A stretch of 64,000 bases of DNA from Merdimonas sp963929015 (GTDB lineage Bacteria; Bacillota; Clostridia; Lachnospirales; Lachnospiraceae). The notes beneath the pieces are model-generated. The model had not been told where the DNA came from and ran no database searches. It saw only the letters and a program-made list of their open reading frames with translations. This document shows positions 8,554-16,438 of this stretch, one piece after another; position 1 is the stretch's first letter, and each line of letters opens with the position of its first letter. A program made the translations under genes and the position numbers. The stretch lies in assembly GCF_963929015.1 (NCBI RefSeq), contig NZ_CAWVHE010000019.1:36530-100529 (forward strand), written 5' to 3'.

Positions 8554-10032
8554 TTAAAACAATGCCTTATTTGCAAAATATATTTCTTTGAAGCGCTGAA
8601 ATTCTTCTTCGTATTTTTTTACATTTTCCGGGATGGGTTCTGTCACCTCCGGACTTAGATGCACCATCCGGGCGCAGGCTTCTTCGTAATCTTTGTAATA
8701 ACCGCTTCCCACTGCCGCCGTCATAGCCGCGCCGATGCTGGCCTGCTCTTTTCCCTGATTGATATAAATGGGGCAGTCATACATATCTGCCTGGATCTGC
8801 CGGAAAAGCGGGCTCTTTGCCCCGCCTCCCGCCGCAATGATCCGGTCGCCTCTGATCCCCAGGGAACGAAAGATCGCATAGGATTCTTTCATGCTGTATA
8901 CGATCCCCTCCATGGTGCTGCGGATCATGTGCCGCTTGTCATGGCGCAGGGTCATGCCCAGATACACCGCCCTGGCATTCGGGTCGTTGTGGGGCGTCCG
9001 CTCTCCGTTCAGATAAGGCAGGAAGAGAAGCCCTTCGCTGCCGGCGGGGACTTCCGAAGCAAGGGCAGTCATGGCATCAAAACTCTCCATGCCGAGGATA
9101 TTGTTTTTCAGCCACTTCAAGGCTACACCGCCGCTTAAATGGGCGCCCATAATGCTCCAGAGATCTTCTCTTCCATGGCACCAGGTATTGGTCCGAAGCA
9201 GCGGGTCGTAGGTAGGCGCGTTCAGGGCGCAGGTCAGATGGCAGGCCGTACCGATGGTGGACGCCATAAGGCCTTCCCGGATCATGCCATTTCCCAGCTC
9301 CATCATCAGGGAATCCCCGCCGCCAAAGGCCACAAAGGTTCCCTCTTTCAGCCCGGTCTGTTCCGCACATTCCTTTGTCACGGTTCCGGCCTTCTCGTAA
9401 GACTCGTGGCTCTCCACCAGATACTCTGCCGGGATATCCAGCTTCTTTAATATATCAAAGGCCCAGGTCCGCTTCTTCATATCCCACATACCGGTACTGC
9501 AGGCGTCCGAAGCATCCGTGCCCAGTTCCCCGCAGATCCGGTAACGGATGTAGTCTTTGGGAAGCATCACCTTGTAAATCTTTTCATAACGTGCAGGCTC
9601 TTTTTCCCGCACCCAGACAAGAGACGGCAGGAGAAATCCGGTGCTTAACCTGTTTTCAAACACTTTTGCGAATGTCTCTTCCGGCACGGTCTCATAGATA
9701 TGCCGGATCTGTTCTTCGCTTCTTTGATCTGCCCAGATGATGGCGTTGCCCAGAGGCCTTATGTCTTTGTCTGTCATCACCAGGCCGTGCATCTGACCGG
9801 AAAATCCGATCCCCCGGATCTGTTCCTTTAGCTCCGGCTTTCCGGCAAGCATCTTCCGGATCGCAAGGACCGTGGCCTCCCAGAGCTGCTCCATGTCCTG
9901 CTCTGCCCGGTTAAGCGCCGGTTTCCTGATGTCATATTCACACTGTCCGGCAGACACCGCGTTTCCCTCCGGGTCCACTGCCACTGCGCGCACACTGGAT
10001 GTGCCAAGATCAATTCCTGCAAAATATTCCAT
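8554..10032 (-). CDS. xylB: Xylulokinase
   Basis: FGGY-family kinase of about 492 residues that phosphorylates D-xylulose to xylulose 5-phosphate for the pentose phosphate pathway. Motifs: GIDLGTSSVRAV at the N-terminus (phosphate 1), GFSGQMHGLV, a NAIIWADQRS block typical of xylulokinases, and RIIAAGGGAKSPLFRQIQAD near the C-terminus. The ATG at 10032 is eight bases after GAGGG; an in-frame GTG three codons earlier overlaps that site and is less likely. The gene lies between the regulator and the polyol dehydrogenase on the same strand. Confidence 0.93.
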   Translation of the reverse strand: MEYFAGIDLGTSSVRAVAVDPEGNAVSAGQCEYDIRKPALNRAEQDMEQLWEATVLAIRKMLAGKPELKEQIRGIGFSGQMHGLVMTDKDIRPLGNAIIWADQRSEEQIRHIYETVPEETFAKVFENRLSTGFLLPSLVWVREKEPARYEKIYKVMLPKDYIRYRICGELGTDASDACSTGMWDMKKRTWAFDILKKLDIPAEYLVESHESYEKAGTVTKECAEQTGLKEGTFVAFGGGDSLMMELGNGMIREGLMASTIGTACHLTCALNAPTYDPLLRTNTWCHGREDLWSIMGAHLSGGVALKWLKNNILGMESFDAMTALASEVPAGSEGLLFLPYLNGERTPHNDPNARAVYLGMTLRHDKRHMIRSTMEGIVYSMKESYAIFRSLGIRGDRIIAAGGGAKSPLFRQIQADMYDCPIYINQGKEQASIGAAMTAAVGSGYYKDYEEACARMVHLSPEVTEPIPENVKKYEEEFQRFKEIYFANKALF

Positions 10033-10044
10033 TTTTTTCACCCT

Positions 10045-11121
10045 CTATGATTGTTCCTTTCCCTGTCCTTTGCGTTCCCCGTTCCTGTGATACCTTCCTT
10101 TTACAGGAACGACCCCGGCCTTCCATCCGCTTTTCTCTGTGCTCTGACGTTCCAGACACCGGTAGATCTCACAGGCGGCTGTTTCCAGATCCTGGCTGTA
10201 AACGGCTGCCGGACATCGCTGTGCCCCTTCAAATTCATCGATGGACGCCAGGCGGATTTTCTGTTCTCCGCCGGTTTTCTTCTGTTCTCTGCCCCAGATC
10301 ACTTCCGCCGTCTGTCCGGCCAGTTCTCCGGTCCCGCACAGGATCAGGGCGTCTGTCAGGTCCTTTGCCAGTCGCCGGATCTCTTCTCTCGAAGCGTCGT
10401 CCATCTGCCGGTTCCTCTTCCAGGGCACATGAATGACCTGCCCCTGCGGGCAGAGCCTTAGAAATGCTTCCTCCCGCTTTCGGATGTTGGCAATGGCAAG
10501 ATTGTCCCAGCCTACATACAGATACTGGCCATACCCTCTTTCTTCTTTCTTTAGCAGGGTTTCCACCGCGTCCTCATTGTCCACAAAAACACTGTCTGCA
10601 TAAGGGCCTGCCGCGTCGGTGTCAAAGAATACCAGGTTCATGCCAATACTGCGAAGGCGCAGCAGCTTTTCCTGATCCACGCCGCGGTCGTCCGGCCAGA
10701 CCACAGCGCTGCGGATATTTTTGGTATACAGCCGGTAGAGGCAGTCCTCCAAAGAGGTGTTCTCCGGCGCTTCCACATACAAAAGCAGTGCGTCGTGCTC
10801 CCAGACGCACTGCTGAAATTCTGCGATAAAGCGCGCAAAAAAAGGATTTCTGGACGGCGCCGCCAGGGCGATCACATCCGGCAGTGTCTCATTGCCGTAA
10901 TTGTTCAGCGTTACGATGGTTCCATTTCCCACTTCCCGGAGGATCAGGCCCTCCGCCTCCAGAAGTTCCAGCGCCTTACGCACTGTGATCCTGCTGACCT
11001 TATAATCCTCCGACAGCTGACGCTCGGAAGGGATCTTTTCCCCGTTCCGGAAGATTCCTTTATAGATCTGCCGGCAGATCTGATTTTTCAGTTCCATATA
11101 GCGAAGCTCTGCAGTCTCCAT
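10045..11121 (-). CDS. GntR-family regulator with sugar-binding domain (AraR type)
   Basis: 358 residues. The N-terminal winged helix is of GntR type (KIPSERQLSEDYKVSRITVR, about residues 25-44, then KALELLEAEGLI). The rest resembles a LacI/periplasmic-binding fold (IALAAPSRNPFFARFIAEF, then NIRSAVVWPDDRG), as in Bacillus AraR. It heads the xylulokinase and polyol dehydrogenase operon and its own promoter carries a perfect inverted repeat, so it most likely represses the operon until a pentose or pentitol ligand binds. ATG at 11121 follows GGAGG by seven bases. The ligand is inferred from the enzymes next to it. Confidence 0.85.
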   Translation of the reverse strand: METAELRYMELKNQICRQIYKGIFRNGEKIPSERQLSEDYKVSRITVRKALELLEAEGLILREVGNGTIVTLNNYGNETLPDVIALAAPSRNPFFARFIAEFQQCVWEHDALLLYVEAPENTSLEDCLYRLYTKNIRSAVVWPDDRGVDQEKLLRLRSIGMNLVFFDTDAAGPYADSVFVDNEDAVETLLKKEERGYGQYLYVGWDNLAIANIRKREEAFLRLCPQGQVIHVPWKRNRQMDDASREEIRRLAKDLTDALILCGTGELAGQTAEVIWGREQKKTGGEQKIRLASIDEFEGAQRCPAAVYSQDLETAACEIYRCLERQSTEKSGWKAGVVPVKGRYHRNGERKGQGKEQS

Positions 11122-11142
11122 TTGTCTTCCTCCTGTTTTTCT

Positions 11143-11177
11143 ATTGGTATTGTATCATAATACCAATTGGAAGTCAA
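11143..11177 (-). promoter_or_regulatory. Promoter and operator of the xylitol operon
   Basis: Reading on the minus strand, -35 TTGACT (11172-11177) and -10 TACAAT (11149-11154) are 17 bases apart. A perfect inverted repeat (ATTGGTATT and AATACCAAT, 7-base spacing, 11143-11167) covers the -10 and most of the spacer. That position suits repression, probably by the GntR-type product of the first gene. Confidence 0.8.
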
Positions 11178-11192
11178 AATAAACTTGCAGCA

Positions 11193-11233
11193 TTTTTTGC
11201 AGCCGGTGGTTTTCAGCCGCCGGCTGCAAAAAA
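11193..11233 (-). terminator. Terminator after the two-component operon
   Basis: A 14-base-pair perfect stem (TTTTTTGCAGCCGG at 11193-11206 with its complement at 11220-11233) ends in a T run in both directions. It separates the response regulator gene from the xylitol operon promoter. Confidence 0.85.
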
Positions 11234-11248
11234 CAGGCTCTGCAGTCT

Positions 11249-11938
11249 TTACACCTTAAATCGGTATCCCACTCCCCAGATTGTCTCAATATACTGGGGG
11301 TTGGACGTATCCATCTCTATTTTCTCCCGGATCTTTTTAATGTGTACCGTTACCGTAGCGATATCGCCGATGGATTCCATATCCCAGATCTCCCGGAACA
11401 GCTCTTCTTTGGTGTACACATGGTTAGGATGCCCCGCCAGGAAGGTCAGAAGATCAAATTCCTTGGTGGTAAAGGTCTTCTCTTCCCCGTTGACCCAGAC
11501 TCTTCTGGCCGTGGTGTCGATCTTCAGCCCACGGATCTCGATGACTTTATTGACTTCTCTTGCGCTTCCCGTCAGCCGGTCATACCGGGCCAGATGGGCT
11601 TTTACTCTGGCTACCAGCTCGCTGGGGCTGAAGGGTTTTGTCATGTAGTCGTCCGCCCCAAGGCCCAGCCCCCGGATCTTATCAATATCGTCTTTTTTCG
11701 CAGACACCATGATGATCGGTGTATCTTTTTCGCTTCGGATCTGGCGGCAGATGTCAAATCCGTCCACACCCGGCAGCATCAGATCCAGAATGTATAGATC
11801 AAAGTCCTCCTCCATGGCTCTTTTAAGACCAGTCTCTCCGTCTGTGGCTACTTCTACCTGAAATCCGCTCAGCTCCAGATAATCTTTTTCCAGATCAGCG
11901 ATCGTTTCTTCATCTTCTACAATCAGTATTTTACTCAT
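11249..11938 (-). CDS. OmpR/PhoB-family response regulator
   Basis: 229 residues. Receiver domain from residue 1 (MSKILIVEDEETIADLEKDY) with phosphoacceptor D52 in LYILDLMLPGVDG, switch residues in IIMVSAKKD and the lysine in DDYMTKPFSPSEL. The C-terminal winged helix (about 130-229) includes FTTKEFDLLTFL and VTVHIKKIREKI. I start at the ATG at 11938, which overlaps the end of the histidine kinase gene by eight bases; upstream in-frame codons lie inside the kinase gene and have no receiver homology. Paired with the kinase; the signal and targets are not evident. Confidence 0.93.
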   Translation of the reverse strand: MSKILIVEDEETIADLEKDYLELSGFQVEVATDGETGLKRAMEEDFDLYILDLMLPGVDGFDICRQIRSEKDTPIIMVSAKKDDIDKIRGLGLGADDYMTKPFSPSELVARVKAHLARYDRLTGSAREVNKVIEIRGLKIDTTARRVWVNGEEKTFTTKEFDLLTFLAGHPNHVYTKEELFREIWDMESIGDIATVTVHIKKIREKIEMDTSNPQYIETIWGVGYRFKV

Positions 11939-13427
11939 AAATCGGCACCTCCTGATATTTTCTAAGGACAAAATACATGGTAGTTCCGGTCTCTTCCCGG
12001 CTGGTGGCCCAGATCTTTCCTCCATGCTCTTCAATGATCTTTTTTACAATGGACAGCCCGATCCCGCTGCCCCCTTTAGAGGAGTTTCTGGACGCGTCGC
12101 TCCGGTAAAAGCGGTCAAAGATATTGGGCAGATCTTTTGCCGCGATTCCTTTCCCGTTATCCTCCAGCTCCACCTGGACAAAGTCTCCTACGTCTTTGAC
12201 CCGCAGATTGATCTTGGCTCTTGGCTTGTCCATATATTTCAGTGAATTGTTGACAATGTTATGGATCACCCGCTTGATCTGCTCCGCATCGGCGATTACT
12301 TTTACATCTTTTTCTACATAGTTAAAATAATCAAACTCTACATTTTTGGCTTCCAGCTCCAGAGACAGATCTTCCGCGCAGTCTTCAAAATAGTCGTTGA
12401 CTGACAGGGTATTGAAGTTATAGGGAATACGGTTGGTATCGATCTTGGAGTAAAAGGTCAGCTCGTTGATCAGGGTATTCATTTCGTCGGCTTTATTGTA
12501 GATCGTCCGGACATATTTCTGCATCTTTTCCGGCGTGTCCGCCACCCCGTCCATGATCCCTTCCGCATAGCCTTTGATCGCTGTCACCGGCGTCTTTAAG
12601 TCATGGGAAATGTTGCTGATCAGTTCTTTGCTTTCTTTGTCGTAGCGAAGCTTTTCTTCCACATTATCCCGCAGGCGCACCCGCATTTCCTCCAGGTCCT
12701 GTGCCAGTCTTCCCATCTCGTCGTCCGCCACGGGACGGATCTCAAAATCCAGGTTGCCTTCCTTGATGTTTTTTGCCGCCAGCTGCATTTTCTGCAGCGG
12801 CTGCATCACCGACCTGTAGACCCAGTAGGTTAAGGCGCAGGCCGTCAGGATCAGGATGAATACGATACATACGCCGATATCCACCACCAGTTCTTTTAGC
12901 TCCGGAATCATTTCCCGGACGTCTGATACGATGAATGCGCTGCCCTCTTCTCCGTCCGGATATCTGAAATCCACCTGTTTTACCAGGGCCTGGGCATCGC
13001 CGCCCAGATAGATCCCGTTTTCCGAAGTGGTCTCGGCCCCGCCGTATCCGGGCAGTTCCCGGATCACGCTGTCGGAGCTGTCCATGTCCGCGCCCACATA
13101 GATCATGGTATAGCCTTTGCGGACCAGAAGATAGGCATTTTTCCCTTTGAGCATCTGGTTGAACTCTCCGAGGGCTGTGGCGTCCTCCATGGCTCCCGGC
13201 GTACTCCGGGCCATATCCTGCAGCTGATGATAAGATTCTTCCGTCATGGTAGAAATGGTCTGCATGGAGTTGGAGAGGCTCTCCACTGTCGTCCCGCTGA
13301 TCTGATAGGTCTTCTCTATGGTACTGATCTGATAGCTTCCCAGAAGAAAGATAAAGGTAGTCCCCAGAAATATGGGAAGCAAAAGTACCGTTAAAAAAGC
13401 GATGATCAATTTTGTCTTCAGCTTCAT
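11931..13427 (-). CDS. Sensor histidine kinase with HAMP domain
   Basis: About 498 residues in the membrane. First membrane helix near residues 5-30, an extracytoplasmic sensing region up to about 180, second helix near 183-205, then HAMP (PLQKMQLAAKNIKEGNLDFE). The phosphoacceptor is H275 in SNISHDLKTPVTAIKGYAEG; the ATPase domain has NNSLKYM (N box), DNGKGIAAKDLPNIFDRFYR and GSGIGLSIVKKI. Start ATG at 13427 lies nine bases after GGAGG. Translationally coupled to its response regulator. The extracellular part matches no sensor domain I recognise. Confidence 0.92.
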   Translation of the reverse strand: MKLKTKLIIAFLTVLLLPIFLGTTFIFLLGSYQISTIEKTYQISGTTVESLSNSMQTISTMTEESYHQLQDMARSTPGAMEDATALGEFNQMLKGKNAYLLVRKGYTMIYVGADMDSSDSVIRELPGYGGAETTSENGIYLGGDAQALVKQVDFRYPDGEEGSAFIVSDVREMIPELKELVVDIGVCIVFILILTACALTYWVYRSVMQPLQKMQLAAKNIKEGNLDFEIRPVADDEMGRLAQDLEEMRVRLRDNVEEKLRYDKESKELISNISHDLKTPVTAIKGYAEGIMDGVADTPEKMQKYVRTIYNKADEMNTLINELTFYSKIDTNRIPYNFNTLSVNDYFEDCAEDLSLELEAKNVEFDYFNYVEKDVKVIADAEQIKRVIHNIVNNSLKYMDKPRAKINLRVKDVGDFVQVELEDNGKGIAAKDLPNIFDRFYRSDASRNSSKGGSGIGLSIVKKIIEEHGGKIWATSREETGTTMYFVLRKYQEVPIYE

Positions 13428-13458
13428 AAAATCATTCCTCCGACAAAAGTATAGCACG

Positions 13459-13487
13459 AAAAAGGGCGCTCCTTAAACAAAGCGCCC
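13459..13487 (-). terminator. Terminator after metK
   Basis: Minus-strand stem GGGCGCT/AGCGCCC (13481-13487 with 13464-13470) followed by a run of T, between metK and the histidine kinase gene. Confidence 0.8.
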
Positions 13488-13506
13488 ATAAATTTTTATA
13501 AAGTTT

Positions 13507-14694
13507 TTATAAATATTTTTTCAGTATATCCACTTTATCCAGTCTTTCCCAGGGGAGATCTGTGTCTGTACGCCCGAAGTGGCCGTAGGCGGCTGTCTGC
13601 TTGTAGATCGGTCTTCGCAGATCCAGCATTTTGATGATCCCTGCCGGGCGAAGGTCGAAGTTCTCCCGGATGATCTCTACCAGTTTCTGGTCGCTGACTT
13701 TGCCGGTGCCGAAGGTATCTACCATGATCGAGGTGGGGTGCGCCACTCCGATCGCGTAGGAGAGCTGGATCTCGCATTTCTTTGCAAGCCCTGCCGCTAC
13801 GATATTTTTGGCCACATATCTGGCCGCATAGGCTGCGGAACGGTCTACCTTGGTGCAGTCTTTTCCGGAAAATGCGCCGCCGCCGTGACGGGCCATGCCG
13901 CCGTAGGTGTCTACGATCAGCTTCCGGCCGGTGAGGCCGCTGTCGCCGTGGGGGCCGCCGATGACAAAGCGTCCGGTGGGGTTGATAAAGTATTTGGTGT
14001 CCGCGTCTGTCATGCCTTCCGGGATCACCGCGTCAAAGACATATTTCTTAATGTCCTCTCGGATCGTCTCCTGGCTTACTTCCGGATTGTGCTGGGTGGA
14101 CAGGACCACCGCGTCCAGGCGGAAGGGAACGCCGTTTTCATCATATTCTACCGTAACCTGTGTCTTGCCGTCGGGTCTTAAATAGGGCAGTGTGCCGTCT
14201 TTGCGGACTTCTGTCAGTCTGCGGGCCAGCTTGTGAGCCAGAGCGATGGGATAGGGCATATATTCCGGTGTTTCGTCGGAAGCGTAGCCAAACATCATTC
14301 CCTGGTCTCCCGCTCCAATGGCGTCAAGATCTGCATCGGACATTTTTTCTTCTTTTGCTTCCAGCGCCTTATCCACGCCAAGGGCGATATCTGCGGACTG
14401 CTCGTCAATGGCTGTGATCACGCCGCAGGTATCTGCGTCAAATCCGAATTTTCCTCTGGTATATCCGATCTCCCGGACAGTGTCGCGCACGATTTTCTGG
14501 ATATCTACATAGGCGTTGGTGGTAATCTCTCCCATGACCATTACCAGGCCGGTGGTGGTGCAGGTCTCGCAGGCCACGCGGCTCATGGGGTCCTGCTCCA
14601 TCAGCGCGTCCAGGATCGCGTCCGAAATCTGGTCGCACATTTTATCCGGATGTCCTTCGGTTACTGATTCTGAAGTAAATAAGCGTCTCTCCAT
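13507..14694 (-). CDS. metK: S-adenosylmethionine synthetase
   Basis: 395-residue enzyme making SAM from methionine and ATP. Start MERRLFTSESVTEGHPDKMC (ATG at 14694 after AAGGAG) is the standard N-terminus with the ATP-contact histidine; GAGDQGMMFGYA and the P-loop-like GGAFSGKDCTKVDRSAAYAA are present. Length normal. Upstream on the same strand are a SAM-I riboswitch and a terminator hairpin, so the gene should be switched off when SAM is plentiful. Confidence 0.96.
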   Translation of the reverse strand: MERRLFTSESVTEGHPDKMCDQISDAILDALMEQDPMSRVACETCTTTGLVMVMGEITTNAYVDIQKIVRDTVREIGYTRGKFGFDADTCGVITAIDEQSADIALGVDKALEAKEEKMSDADLDAIGAGDQGMMFGYASDETPEYMPYPIALAHKLARRLTEVRKDGTLPYLRPDGKTQVTVEYDENGVPFRLDAVVLSTQHNPEVSQETIREDIKKYVFDAVIPEGMTDADTKYFINPTGRFVIGGPHGDSGLTGRKLIVDTYGGMARHGGGAFSGKDCTKVDRSAAYAARYVAKNIVAAGLAKKCEIQLSYAIGVAHPTSIMVDTFGTGKVSDQKLVEIIRENFDLRPAGIIKMLDLRRPIYKQTAAYGHFGRTDTDLPWERLDKVDILKKYL

Positions 14695-14695
14695 G

Positions 14696-14816
14696 TTTTT
14701 TCTCCTTTTCTTCTCTTCCAGCATCCTTTCTCCAGGTGAGGAGGGTCTTTGCAGCCGCCGGGGGAATGAAAGCCCGGGGGACTTAAGGGCCCTCCCGGTC
14801 TTAGGCCCGGCGCTAC
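14696..14816 (-). other. GC-rich structured leader segment between the SAM terminator and metK
   Basis: About 120 bases between the riboswitch terminator and the metK start. 14729-14814 is very rich in G and C with repeated CCCCCGG/CCGGG blocks and the self-complementary GGGCCC and CTTAAG, so it would fold strongly in the RNA. No open reading frame or known element recognised. It may be a small inserted repeat or a further regulatory structure. Confidence 0.4.
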
Positions 14817-14818
14817 CA

Positions 14819-14850
14819 CAAAAAAACAGCCCGCATAAGCGGACTGTTTT
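14819..14850 (-). terminator. Riboswitch expression-platform terminator
   Basis: Minus-strand stem AACAGTCCGC with GCGGGCTGTT around a TTAT loop, followed by seven T. It starts about 19 bases after the SAM-I aptamer, the usual place for a terminator controlled by an S-box. Confidence 0.85.
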
Positions 14851-14868
14851 ATATGTTCATAAATCAAT

Positions 14869-14970
14869 CCTCTTATTGTTCGATTGCTCGCTCAGGTTGG
14901 CACCTTCCCGCCATGCGGGGGTTGCCGCAGCTTCACAGATCCTTTGTATCTCCACTGCTCTGAATAAGAG
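14869..14970 (-). promoter_or_regulatory. SAM-I (S-box) riboswitch
   Basis: On the minus strand the closing helix pairs CTCTTATT (14963-14970) with AATAAGAG (14869-14876). Inside are the conserved SAM-I blocks: GTGAAGCTGCGGCAACC, then AAGGTGCCAACCTGAGCGAG, in the right order and spacing. It sits upstream of metK with a terminator between, so SAM binding should end transcription early. The remaining 14971-15116, up to the end of the MFS gene, shows nothing I can name. Confidence 0.92.
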
Positions 14971-15116
14971 AAAGTCTGCAATATGTGATTTTAGGTACGC
15001 ATAAGACTCTACACCGTTTCTGCTCTCTTGTCAAGAGGATTTTCCAGACTGCCTCTTTCTTCCGCCTTTTCGCTCTGACTTTCCCGCCTGCTTTTGCTCC
15101 GCCTCTTCGCCGGTTT

Positions 15117-16361
15117 TTAGTCCAGTTTTTTTGTGGCCGCTATACCGGCTACGCAGCAAACGCCTGCAACCAACAGCGCCCTCTCCTGACCAAATGCCTC
15201 CAGCAGCACCGGGCAGAGTACGGAAGCAATCCCATAGCCAATCATGACGGCTCCAAAATTGCTTCCCTGATGCTTCATGCCGAAATAATCCGACACCATC
15301 ACCGGAAATACACTGACGACGCCGCCATAGACCAAGCAGATTGCCGAGCACAGCGCTGCGAAGGCCGGTCCGGCCGCTGCCATCAGCCCAAAAGAAGCTC
15401 CTGTAGCGATTACAAACAGCCCGTATACCACCGGTTTTCTGCCGATTCTGTCCGACAGCCAGGGAGCAGCCACCCGGCCAATGATATTGGCCACAGAGGC
15501 GGCTGTTACGCCTGCAAGTGCCTGCATGGCAGTGAGGCCTCTTTCAAGTCCCAGAGACATCATCAGCGGATTGACCAGCGCGTAGGACGGCACGGCCAGC
15601 GCCATGGCAAGGCTTAGCCAGTAGTAGCGGCCGGTCCTCATCATTTCCGCCGCCGTATACTGGCGCTGATATGTCCCCTGCCCTGCCAGGGTCCCTTTTC
15701 CAGGCTGCTGCGCTGTGGCCGCCTGTTCCTGCAGTTCTTCCGGCGCCTCCTTCCCAGGCTGCGCGCTGGCTGCCCGTTCCTGCAGTTCTTCCGGCGCTTC
15801 CTTAAGAAACCACGTCCCCAGGCAGAGGACTGCATAGATGACCGTCACCACCAGCATCGCAAAATGAAATCCTTTTGCCGCAAGGATCCTGTCGCACAGC
15901 GGATTCATGATCACTCCCGAAACACCGATCACGCCGATGGTAATGCCTGTCACCATTCCCCGCTTATCCGGAAACCATCCCTGCGGGATCGCCACCAGCA
16001 TGCTAAAGGCGCAGCCGGAGCCAAGCCCGCCCAGGGCGCCATAGCCAAGCGTCACCAGCCAGGGCGCGTCCGTCGGCGCCAGCGCAGCCAGCAAAAAACC
16101 CAGACACATCAGACAGCTGCCCGCCCAGACCGTTTTTTTCGCTCCGATCTTATGCTGCAGCCAGCCGCCGATCATATTGCCAAACGCAAAAATACCGATG
16201 ATTACCGTAAACGGCAGACTGGATGCAGCCGCCGACACACCGAACTCCCTCTGCATATATGGCTGGAATACCGTCCAGATATAGGGATTCCCGTGAACAA
16301 AATTTACAGCCGAAGCCATAACTAAAATAAAATATCGATTACTTTTCCACTCTTTCCACAT
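15117..16361 (-). CDS. MFS transporter of the oxalate/formate antiporter (OFA) type
   Basis: 414 residues with about twelve membrane helices. The N-terminus (MWKEWKSNRYFILVMASAVN) and helix 1-2 region (GNPYIWTVFQPYMQREFGVS) are like OxlT-family carriers for small carboxylates. A linker in the middle (about 195-235) holds two similar PGKEAPEELQEQAA-like segments, probably a short internal duplication in the cytoplasmic loop. The substrate cannot be read from sequence. The ATG at 16361 has no strong ribosome site (AACC only), so the start is less certain. Stands alone between metK and murA. Confidence 0.78.
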   Translation of the reverse strand: MWKEWKSNRYFILVMASAVNFVHGNPYIWTVFQPYMQREFGVSAAASSLPFTVIIGIFAFGNMIGGWLQHKIGAKKTVWAGSCLMCLGFLLAALAPTDAPWLVTLGYGALGGLGSGCAFSMLVAIPQGWFPDKRGMVTGITIGVIGVSGVIMNPLCDRILAAKGFHFAMLVVTVIYAVLCLGTWFLKEAPEELQERAASAQPGKEAPEELQEQAATAQQPGKGTLAGQGTYQRQYTAAEMMRTGRYYWLSLAMALAVPSYALVNPLMMSLGLERGLTAMQALAGVTAASVANIIGRVAAPWLSDRIGRKPVVYGLFVIATGASFGLMAAAGPAFAALCSAICLVYGGVVSVFPVMVSDYFGMKHQGSNFGAVMIGYGIASVLCPVLLEAFGQERALLVAGVCCVAGIAATKKLD

Positions 16362-16387
16362 AGGTTATCCACATTTTCAACATTTCT

Positions 16388-16435
16388 CCAAATTGGGGAC
16401 GGGGGATTTCTGAAAATCCCCCGTCCCCAATTTGG
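16388..16435. repeat. Palindrome, copy 2 of the GGGGACGGGGG family
   Basis: Two perfect 22-base arms around a CTGA loop. The core GGGGACGGGGGATT matches the copies near 7.4 and 58.35 kb; the outer arm CCAAATT is unique to this copy, and its complement AATTTGG closes the other side. It lies between the murA stop and the MFS start, both on the minus strand. Confidence 0.9.
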
Positions 16436-16438
16436 TAA

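Noticed and set aside
16365..16373. Consensus DnaA box TTATCCACA, with another at 58241-58249; each lies near a GGGGACGGGGG palindrome
   Set aside because: Two single 9-mers 42 kb apart, without a cluster of boxes, an AT-rich unwinding region or dnaA/dnaN neighbours, are expected by chance in a genome of this base composition. The nearness to palindromes holds for two of three copies only.
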